Origin: Okapia johnstoni
Taxonomy: Eukaryota > Chordata > Mammalia > Artiodactyla > Giraffidae
Reading direction: 5' to 3'
Assembly (NCBI GenBank): GCA_024291935.2
Contig: CM044322.1
Span: forward strand, 20,645,405-20,709,404
DNA: 64,000 nt
Shown: in pieces, positions 55,131 through 64,000 of the stretch
Layout of the letters: each line of letters opens with the position of its first letter
Numbering within the stretch: the first letter of the stretch is position 1
Program-made: the position numbers and the translations under genes
Notes under the pieces: generated by a model
What the model was told of the DNA's origin: nothing
The model's input: only the letters and a program-made list of their open reading frames with translations
The model's database searches: none

Positions 55131-55975
55131 ATATTTATTAATGCCATTATTTGTCTTTGGCTTCTTATTTTGTCATCCCCTCCTCCAAAATGCTCTTCAT
55201 CTTCCTGTTTCTAGTCAAACTTCATCCATGATTGAAGGTACTCAGCTCAGGTTCCATTTTACCCATGTAGCATTCCTTCTCTAATCATGTAATTATCCCA
55301 GATTTGGTCAGTGGAAAATTCCTCTATCCGCTTCTGTTATCTTTTGATATGTCTCCATGCTTCTTTGAGTATTTTCTTCATCTCTGGCACAGTTAGACAC
55401 TCTGCAGTAGCCTGGAGTCATCATTTCTCTGAGAGGTTTTTGGTTCATAGTGAGGATGATAATATTTAGAAACTAAGATATGGGGACAGTGTTTGCTTAT
55501 TGTTACTGATGTGTCATAGTTCTGGGCACTCTCAGTAAACATAGTCTGGGATTGCGCATATACTCAAGAAAACCTGAGAAGGTCCTAAGCCTTAAGTTCT
55601 GATCTTCTGAATACTTTATAAGCAGGAAGTGAAGGTTAAAGAAGACATGTAAACTATGTGGTTGAGTGTCAAAGGTATGTTCTAACGCATTCATAGAGTC
55701 CATTTGTAAGACTAGGAAGTTTTTTCAGATTTCACACATTTGAGGAAACTTCTGTCTAACCACTATCTGACCACCAATCTGATGCAACAGAGATTTCAGT
55801 GGCCACGCATGAAGGATACAGACTTTAAAAAATTTAAAAAAGTCACTAAACAAGCAACTGACAACAAATAACAACAAACAGAGATGGTAAAATTAGGAGT
55901 TGGGGGGAGAATCTGATTTTCATATTTGCTGTATCATATTAAATATGTTTTCAACAATTACAGGGCGTACAAAGA
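55131..55975. other. Low-copy stretch
   Basis: No repeat I can name. The reverse frame at 55503-55703 has no domain. I see no gene. Confidence 0.4.
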
Positions 55976-55979
55976 GAAA

Positions 55980-57250
55980 GTCTGACCCATGTACAAGAAA
56001 AGCAGTCACTGAAAACTGTCTCTGAGGCAGTGTAGACATTGAACATACTAGACAAAGCCTTTAAAATAGCTATTTTAAATATATGCAAAAAGCTAAAGGA
56101 AACCATATGTAAAGAATGAAAGGAAACAATGAGAGTAGTCTATCAAATAGAACGTATCATTAAGCGATAGTGATATAAAGAAGAGCCAAATGGAGATTCT
56201 GGTATTGAAAAATACAATGACTGAAATGAAAAATGCACTAAGAGGATTCAACAGCACATTTTAGTAGCAGAAGGAAGAATCAATGAACTTGAAGACAGGT
56301 TAATTGAGGTTATCCAGTCTGAGGAATAGAAAAAAATGAAGAAAGATGATTGGAGCCTCAGTGACTTATAGGATATTATATAGCATACTAGCATATGCAT
56401 AATGGGAGGCCTATAAGGAGAGGAGAGTGAAGAGGCAGAAAGAGAATATGAAAAATGGATGAAATCATCCTGGCACTGATGAAAAAATCCAGAGCTTAAA
56501 TCCAAGAGACTCTGTGAACTCCAAGTAAAATCAACTAAAATAGATCCACATCAATGCATGTTATAATCAGCCTGTTGAAAGACAAAGAGAATACTGAGAG
56601 AAGCAACTGATCATAAATAAAGAATTCTCAATAATATTACAATTATTTTATCATCGGAAACCACGGAGGCTAGAAGGCAGTGGTATGATGTACTCAAAAT
56701 GCAAAAGAAAAAATCCTTGACAGCTAAGAATTCCATCTGGAAAAACTATCTTTTGAAAATAAAAGAGGCATTAAGAAATCTTAAGATAAACACAAAGAGT
56801 TCATCACTAACATATAGCAACGTGAGTACACGTACACACACACACACATAAAAGCAACCAATAATGATAACTATATGGGCTTCCCTGGTAGTTCAGTGGT
56901 AAAGAATCCACCTCCAGTTCAGGAGATGTGAGTTCAATCTATGCACTGGGAAGATCCCCTGGAGAAGATAATGGCAACCCACTCCAGTATTCTTACCTGG
57001 GAAATCCCATTGACAGAGGATCCTGGTGGGCTACAGTCCATAGGGTCACAAAAGATTCAGACACAACTTAGTGACTAACCAACAACAAATGGTAACTATT
57101 CCTGAAAATGTAAAAGTTGTTTAATGTATTTTTGTGCATGTTTTCTCTTTATTTAAAAGAAAGCTGAAAAATATAATAATTAAAATCTATGTTGATAGTT
57201 GCACAATGTGTAGATATAATTTTTTACTATAATAACATGAAGTGGGGCAG
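55980..57250 (+). mobile_element. Old L1/HAL1-like ORF1 region, sense
   Basis: A-rich sense-strand text typical of L1/HAL1 ORF1 is present: aatcaatgaacttgaagaca, accacggaggctagaaggca, gatgtactcaaaatgcaaaa, and attccatctggaaaaactat. After the Bov-tA come ORF1-3' sequences such as tagttgcacaatgtgtagat and tactataataacatgaagtg. All frames are broken. Confidence 0.65.
56875..57087 (+). mobile_element. Bov-tA SINE
   Basis: Sense: gggcttccctggtagttcag, gagatgtgagttcaatctat, agattcagacacaacttag. A 12-bp target-site duplication with one mismatch (aatg-a/g-taactat) is at 56863-56874 and 57088-57099. A short (ca)n lies just upstream (56833-56849). Confidence 0.95.
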
Positions 57251-60200
57251 ACATATAGGAGGAAAGTTTTTGTATAATATTGAAAGTGAAATGTTCATGG
57301 GGTTCTTAAGGCAAGAATACTGAAGTGGATTGCCATTCTCTTCTCCAGTGGACCACATTTTGTCAGAACTCTCCACCATGACCCATTCATCTTGGGTGGC
57401 TCTACGAAGCATGGCTTATAGTTTCATTGAATTAGACAAGGCTGTCGTCCATGTGATCAGGATGGTTAGTTTTCTATGATTGTAGTTTTCAGTCTGTCTG
57501 TCCTCTGATGGAGAAGGATAAGAGGCTTAAAGATAGGACACTGAAAGATGAACTCCCCAGGTCAGTATGTGCCCAATATGCTACTGGAGATCAGTGGAGA
57601 AATAATTCCAGAAAGAATGAAGAGATGGAGCCAAAGCAAAAACAACACCCAGTTGTGGATGTGACTGATATTGGAAGTTAAGTCCTATGCCATAAAGAGC
57701 AATATTGCATAGGAACCTGGAATGTTAGGTCCATGAGTAAAGGCAAATTGGAAGTGGTCAAACAGGAGATGGCAAGAGTGAACATCAACATTTTAGGAAT
57801 CAGTGAACTAACATAGACTGGAATGGGTGAATTTAACTCAGATGACCATTATATCTACTACTGTGGGCAAGAATCCCTTAGAAGAAATGGAGTAGCCATC
57901 ATAGTCAACAAGAGTCCGAAATGCAGTACTTGGATGCAGTCTCAGAAATGGCAGAATGATCTCTGTTCATTTCCAAGGCAAACCATTCAGTATCATAGTA
58001 ATCCAAGTCTATGCCCTCACCAGTAATGCTGAAGAAGCTGAAGGTGAAGGGTTCTGTGAACACCTACAAGACCTTCTAGAACTAACACCCCCAAAAGATG
58101 CCTTTTTCATCTGGAATGCCAAAGTAGGAAATCAAGAAATACCTGGAGAAGCAGGCAAATTTGGCCTTGGAGTACAGAATGAAGCAGGGCAAATGCCAAC
58201 AGAGTTTTGCCAAGAGAACACACTGGTCATAGCAAAACCCTCTTCCAACAACACAAGAGATGACTTTACACATGGACATCACCAGACAGTCAATACCGAA
58301 GTTAGGTTGATTATATTCTTTGCAGCTAAAGGTGAGGAAGCTCTATACAGTCAGCAAAAACAAGACCGGGGCTGACTGTGGCTCAGATCATGAACTCCTT
58401 ATTGCCAAATTCAGACTTAAATTGAAGTAGGGAAAACCACTAGACCATTCAGGTATGACCTAAATCAAATCCCTTATGACTATACAGTGGACATGACAAA
58501 TAGATTTAAGGGACTAGATCTGATAGACAGAGTGCCTGAAGAACTATGGATGGAAGTTTATGACACTGTACAGGAGGCAGGGATTAAGACCATCCCCAAG
58601 AAAAAGAAATACAGAAAGGCAAAATGGCTGTCTGATGAGGCCTTACAAACATCTATGAAAAGAAGAGAAGTGAAAGGCAAAGGAGAAAAGGAAAGATATA
58701 GCTATTTGAATGCAGAATTCCAAAGAATAGCAAGGAGAGATAAGAAAGGCTTCCTCAGCGATCAATGCAAAGTAATAGAGGAAAACAATAGAATGGGAAA
58801 GACTAGAGATCTTTTCAAGAAAATTAGAGATACCAAGGGAACATTTCATGCAAAGATGGACTCAGTAAAGGACAGAAATGGTATGGACCTAACAGAAGCA
58901 GAAGATATTAAGAAGAAGTGGCAATAATACACAGAAGAACTGGAACTATTTCAAATCCTGAAAGATGATGCTGTGAAAGTGCTGCACTCAAGATGCCAGC
59001 AAACTTGGAAAACTCAGCAGTGGCCACAGGACTGGAAAAGGTCAGTTTTCATTCCAATCCCAAAGAAAGGCAATGCCAAAGAATGCTCAAACTACCATAC
59101 AAATGCACTCATCTCACACGCTAGCAAAGAAATGCTCAAAATTTTCCAAACCAGGCCTCAACAGTATGTGAACCATGAACTTCCAGATGTTCAAACTGGA
59201 ATTAGAAAGGGCAGAGGAGCCAGAGATCAAATTGCCAACATCCATTGGATTATCGAAAAAGCAAGAGAATACCAGAAAAACACCTACTTCTGCTTTATTG
59301 ACTTTACCAAAGCCTTTGACTGTGTGGATCACAACAGACTGTGGAAAATTCTTTAAGAGATGGGCATACCAGACCACCTGACTTGCCTCTTGAGAAATCT
59401 GTATGCAGGTCAGGAAGCAACAGTTAGAACTGGACATGGAACAACAGACTGGTTCCAAATTGGGAAAGGAGAACATCAAGGCTGTATATTGTCACCCTGC
59501 TTATTTAACTTGTATGCAGAGTACATCATGAGAATTGCTGGGCTGGAAGAAGCACAAGCTGGAATCAAGATTGCTGTTAGAAATATCAATAACCTCAGAT
59601 ATGCAGATGACACCACCCTTATGGCAGAAAGGGAAAAACTAAAGAGCCTCTTGATGAAAGTGAAAGAGGACAGTGAAAAAGTTAGCTTAAAACTCAATGT
59701 TCAGAAAACTAAGATCATGGCAACTGGTCCCATCACTTCATGGGAAATAGATGGGGAAACAGTAGAAACAGCAACAGACTATTTTCTGGGGCTCCAAAAT
59801 CACTGCAGATGGTGACTGCAGCATGAAATTAGAAGACTCTTACTCCTTGGAAGAAAAATTATGACCAACCCAGACAGCATATTTAAAACGAGACATTACT
59901 TTGCCAACAGAGTTCCATCTAGTTAAAGCTATGGTTTTTCCAGTAGTCATGTATGGATGTGAGATTTGGGCTATAAAGAAAGCTAAGCGCCAAAGAATTG
60001 ATTGTTTTGAACTGTGGTGTTGGGGGAAACTCTTGAGAATCTCTTGAACTGCATGGAGATCCAACCAGTCCATCCTAAAGGAAATCAGTCCTGAATATTC
60101 ATTGGAAGGACTGATGCTGAAGCTGAAACTCCAATTCTTTGGCCACCTGATGTGACGACGGACTCATTGAAAAGACCCTGATGCTGGGACAGATTGATGG

Positions 60201-60362
60201 CGGGAGGAAAAGGGGACAACAGAAGATGAGATGGTTGGAGGGCATCGCCAACTCAATGGACATGAGTATGAGTAAACTCCGGGAGTTGGTGATGGATAGG
60301 GAGGCCTGTCATGCTGTAGTCCACGGGGTCGCAAATAGTCATGACTGAACTGAACTGAACTG
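57250..60362 (+). mobile_element. BovB LINE, near full length, sense
   Basis: About 3.1 kb. The 5' untranslated part (57250-57705) is present: catggggttcttaaggcaag, tggaccacattttgtcagaa, ccatgacccattcatcttgg, gaactccccaggtcagtatg. The coding region follows. The terminal 3' region ends at atgactgaactgaactgaac near 60360. BovB is the RTE-clade LINE known for horizontal spread between squamates, ruminants and other animals. The 5' limit is approximate. Confidence 0.92.
57710..60345 (+). pseudogene. BovB endonuclease/reverse transcriptase pseudogene
   Basis: The frame opens near GTWNVRSMSKGKLEVVKQEM (57710). Endonuclease pieces follow at 57823-58375 (MGEFNSDDHYIYYCGQESL, RRNGVAIIVNK, VIQVYALTSNAEEAEGEGF). 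The linker is 58487-58927 (IDRVPEELWMEVYDTVQEAG). RT is split between 58973-59356 (FIDFTKAFDCVDHNRLWKIL) and 59360-59815 (GCILSPCLFNLYAEYIM, NLRYADDTTLMAE). All three RT aspartates are present here. Lesions: several frameshifts in the endonuclease part, a stop at 58925-58927, an apparent deletion of roughly 150 bp near 58941, and a stop at 59354-59356 (taa where the sibling copy has aaa/Lys). C-terminal text continues in broken frames to about 60345. Confidence 0.9.
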
Positions 60363-60363
60363 T

Positions 60364-63300
60364 GAAACTTGGCATTGGTAGTTTGATAGAGATTGCACTG
60401 AATCTGTAGATTTCCTTTAGTAATATCATCTTTTTGATAACATTGATTCTTCCAATCCAAATTACATTTGTTTCGGTCACCTTCAGTTTCTTTCATCAGC
60501 ATCTCATATTTTTCAGAGTACAGGTCTTTTATCTTCTCAGGTATGTTTGTTTATCCTTAGGTATTTTATGCTTTTCATTGTGATGGTAAATGAGATTGTT
60601 TTCTTAATTTCTCTTTCTGATACTTCATTGTTAGTAGATAGAAATACAACAGATTTCTGTATATTAATATTGTATCCTGAAATTTTACCAAATTTGTTCA
60701 TGCTCTCTAGTAATTTTCTGATGGACTCTTTAGGATTTTCTATGTATGGCATCATGTCATCTATAGGTAGTGACCGTTTTACTTCTTCCTTTACAAATTG
60801 AATTTCTTTCATTTGTATTTCTTTCCTTCTGTGGAGGACTTCAACAACTATGTTGAATGAAATTGGAAAGCATGATCACGCTTGTCTTGTTCTTAGAGGG
60901 AGTGCTTTCAGCTTCTCACCACTGAGTATGGTATTAGCTGTGGATCTGGATTATATGGTCTTTTTTATACAGAGGTATGTTCCCTCCATGTCCACTTTCT
61001 GAAAAATTTTTATAAATTATAGATGGATGTTGAATGTTATCAAAACCTCTTTCTGCATCTATTGAGGTAATCATATGGTCTTTATCTTCAATTTGTTAAT
61101 ATGATGTATCTCATTGATTGAATTGCAGATATTGAAAAATCCGTGCATCCTTGAGATAATCCCACTTGACCATGATGTCCGAACCTTTTAATATGTTGTT
61201 GCATTCAGTTTGCTAGTATTTTGTTGAAGATTTCTGTGTCTATGTTCATTAGTGATATTAGCCTGCAATTTTTGTGTGTGCAGATATCTATGTCTGGTTT
61301 TGGTATCAGGGTGATGGTGTCCTATAGAATGAATTTGGAACTGTTCCTTTCTCTGAGAGTTTTGGAGTAGTTTGAGAAGGATAGGTGTTAAATCTTCTTT
61401 AAGGTTGGGTTGAATTCATCTTCTCCTGGAGTTTTGTTTGATGTGTGTTTTAAAATTACGGATTCAATTTCATTACTTCTAATTGGTCTGCTCATATTTT
61501 CTCTTTCTTCCCAGTTCAGTTTTGGGAGATTTTGCCTTTCTATGAAATTGTTCATTTCTTTTAGCTTGTTCATTTATTGGTGTACAGTTGCTTTTAGTAG
61601 TCTCTCGCGATCCTTTGTGTTTCTGTGGTGTTGGTTTCTCATTTCTGATTTCATTGATTTGGGCCCTCTCTCTTTTTTTCATTGTCTTGATGAGTCTGGC
61701 TAAAGTTTTACCAATTTTATCTTTTCAAATAACCAACTTTTAGTTTCATTGATCTTTTCTGTTTTTTAGTCTCTATTTTGCTTATTTCTGTACTTAAGTT
61801 TTTATTATTTCTTTCCTTCTATTAACTTTTAGCTTTGTTTGTACTTCTTCTAGTTGCTTTTGGTGTAATGTTCGATTGAGATTTTTCTTGTTTCCTGAGT
61901 TAAGTTTGTATTTCTATATAACTTCCCACTTAGAAATGTTTTTGCTGCATCTCATATATTTTAGATTATTGTGCTTTTGTTTTCATTTGTCTGTAGTTAT
62001 TTTTTATTTCCTCTTTGATTTCTTCAGTGATTGGTAGGTTGTTTAGTAGCATATAGTTTAATTTCCATGTATTTGTGTTTCTTTCCTTGTAGTTGATTTC
62101 TAGTCTCAATGTATTCTGAAAAGATGCTTGATATGATTTCAGTTTTCTTCAATTTACTGAGGCTTTACTTGTGGTGCAGCATATAATCTTTCCTGGGAAA
62201 TGTCCCATGTGCACCTGAAAAGAATGTGTTTTCTTCTACCTTTGGATAGAATGCTCTGTATGTATCAATTAAGTACATTTGGTCTAGTGTATAATTTATG
62301 GTCTCTGTTTTCTTGGTTTCCTGTCTTTATGGTGTGCTCATTGATGTAAGTGTGGTGTTAAAATATTCTGCTGTTATTGTGTTATTGTTGATTTTGCCTT
62401 TTACGTCTGTTAATATTTGCCTTATATATATCAAGGTGTTACTATGTTGGTTGCATATATATTTACAATTGTTATGTCTTCTTCTTGGATTGATCCCTCG
62501 ATCATTATATAGTGCCCTTCTTTGTATCTTGTAATAGTCTTTATTTTAAAATATATTTAGTCTGATATAAGTATTGCTACTCCAGCTTTCTTTTTATTTC
62601 CATGTGTATGGAATACATTTTTCCATCCCCTCATTTAGGGTCTGTATGTGTCTCTAGAGCTCAAGTGAGTCTTTTGTAGGCAGCGTACATACAGGTGCTG
62701 TTTTTGTATCCATTGAGCCAGTCTATGTCTTTTAACTGGAATATTTACTCCGTTTACATTTAAGGTAATTATCAATATCTGTTTTCTTACTGCCATGTTT
62801 CAAATTATTTTGTGTTTGTTTTTGTAAGTGTTTTTCTCCCTTTTGTGATTTGATAACTATCTTTAACATTATGTTTGGATTCCTTTTTCTTTTCTGTGTA
62901 CATATCTATTACAAATTCTTGGTTGGCAGTTACCATAAGGTTTTTGTATAGCATTCTGTATATAAATATAATTGTTTCAAGTTGCTGATCTCTTAATTTC
63001 AAATGTATTTTAAAAACCATGCATTTGTACTCTCCTCCCCTCATTATTACTGATTTTGATATCATATTTTACAACTAATTGTTTTGTGTTTCTCTTAATT
63101 CCTTATGGAGAAGGCAATGGCACCCCACTCCAGTACTCTTGCCTGGAAAATCCCATGGACGGAGGAGCCTGGTAGGCTGCAGTCTATGGGGTCGCTAAGA
63201 GTCGGACACGACTGAGCGACTTCACTTTCACTTTTCGCATTCATGCAATGGAGAAGGAAATGGCAACCCACTCCAGTGTTCTTGCCTGGAGAATCCCAGG

Positions 63301-63930
63301 GATGGCAGAGCCTGGTGGGCTGCCGTCTGTGGGGTCACACAGAGTCGGACACGACTGAAGCGACTTAGCAGTAGCAGCAGTAACTCCTTATGTTGGGTAA
63401 AAACTTTTTTTTTTTTAACTACTTTGTCTTTTAACCACCCTACTATTTTGCATGTAGGAGTTTGGCAATGTACAGCAATACTACCTTTGCATGTAGTAGG
63501 GTGATAGTACAGCAATACTACCTTTGCTGTATTCTTGCCTTTACCAGTGAGATTTTGCTTTTGTAATTTTCTTGTTTTTAGTTGTGCCCTTTTCTTTTTT
63601 TGCCTAAAGAAGTTCCTTTAACGTTTCTTGTAAAGCTTGTTTCGTGGTGCTGAATTCCTTTATTTTTTGTTTTGTCTGTAAAACTTTGGCTTTCTCCATC
63701 TAATCTGAATGAGAACCTTTCTGGGTAGAGTATTCTTGGTTATAGGGTTTTCTTTTTCATTACTTTAAATATATAGTGCAATGCCCTTCTGGCTGGCAGA
63801 GTGTCTGCTGCAAAATCATCTGATAGCTTTATGGGAATTCCCTTATATGTCTTTTCTTTGTTTTGGTTTCACCCTTTTTCAGTCCTGTATGGAACTCTGT
63901 TTTTCCTCAATTCCTATGCTTCTTTCCTTC
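60364..63930 (-). mobile_element. Antisense L1, 3' end missing
   Basis: Begins abruptly inside ORF2 (ggcattggtagtttgataga) right at the BovB tail. RT is next: 60537-60812 reads with a decayed FADD as LPIDDMMPYIENP. The endonuclease is at about 62200-62770 (tattgctactccagctttc) and ORF1 from about 63620 to 63850 (tgcccttctggctggcagag). No 3'UTR is present. It is more diverged than the 44385-49175 copy. A Bov-A2 lies inside. Confidence 0.8.
63108..63380 (+). mobile_element. Bov-A2 SINE
   Basis: Two monomers and an agtagcagcag tail. A 12-bp target-site duplication with one mismatch (taa-t/c-tccttatg) is at 63096-63107 and 63381-63392. A near duplicate in sequence of the copies at 7297 and 18203. 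Confidence 0.95.
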
Positions 63931-63935
63931 CCCAG

Positions 63936-64000
63936 GGCTTCCCTTGTGGCTCAGCTCATAAAGAATCTTCCTGCAATGTTGGAGACCTGGGTTCAATCCC
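63936..64000 (+). mobile_element. Bov-tA SINE, cut by window end
   Basis: The tRNA-derived head only: agggcttcccttgtggctca, gaatcttcctgcaatgttgg, gacctgggttcaatccc. It continues outside the window. Confidence 0.92.

Overview
This is a mammalian, ruminant (bovid-type) genomic window with no bacterial or phage features. The diagnostic families are BovB (RTE-clade LINE), its tRNA-derived SINE partners Bov-tA and Bov-A2, the cetartiodactyl CHR SINE and young ruminant L1 3' ends. These sit on older mammalian layers of L1, L2, MIR and MLT1. I cannot name the species from sequence alone. Family names are recognised from memory of consensus sequences; no database search was run, so subfamily labels are approximate.

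I find no intact host protein-coding gene, no exon I can defend and no structural RNA gene. Nearly all open frames are short and fall in reverse-complemented LINEs or SINEs, so the window reads as intergenic or deep intronic DNA. The only coding relics are decayed transposon genes: BovB endonuclease/reverse transcriptase, L1 ORF1/ORF2, and two complementary fragments of a piggyBac-like transposase.

Layout. 1-3.4 kb: Bov-tA, L2, MIR and single-copy DNA. 3.4-6.4 kb: an internally deleted antisense L1 whose 3'UTR holds three diverged tandem units. 6.5-21.7 kb: L2/MIR-rich DNA with scattered Bov-tA/Bov-A2, a BovB nested inside a Bov-tA, and a possible LTR nested inside an L2. 22.4-26.1 kb: two antisense BovB copies back to back. 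26.1-30.9 kb: the longest SINE/BovB-poor stretch, with piggyBac relic A and AT-rich blocks that could be conserved non-coding elements. 30.9-39.2 kb: BovB, CHR, L2, MLT1 and Bov-tA. 39.8-51.1 kb: a dense pile of antisense L1 copies including a 4.8 kb ruminant L1. 51.5-52.2 kb: piggyBac relic B. 52.2-57.2 kb: old L1/HAL1-like DNA with BovB and Bov-tA insertions. 57.2-60.4 kb: a near-full-length sense BovB. 60.4-64 kb: another antisense L1 carrying a Bov-A2, with a Bov-tA cut by the window end.

How the parts relate. The elements form an autonomous/non-autonomous system. BovB encodes the machinery, and Bov-tA and Bov-A2 carry BovB-like 3' ends and are thought to be mobilised by it. Several insertions keep 10-14 bp target-site duplications that I could read directly, giving clean boundaries and relative ages. 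I saw no undescribed functional system. The most unusual content is the pair of piggyBac-like relics that share both ends but keep opposite parts of the transposase.
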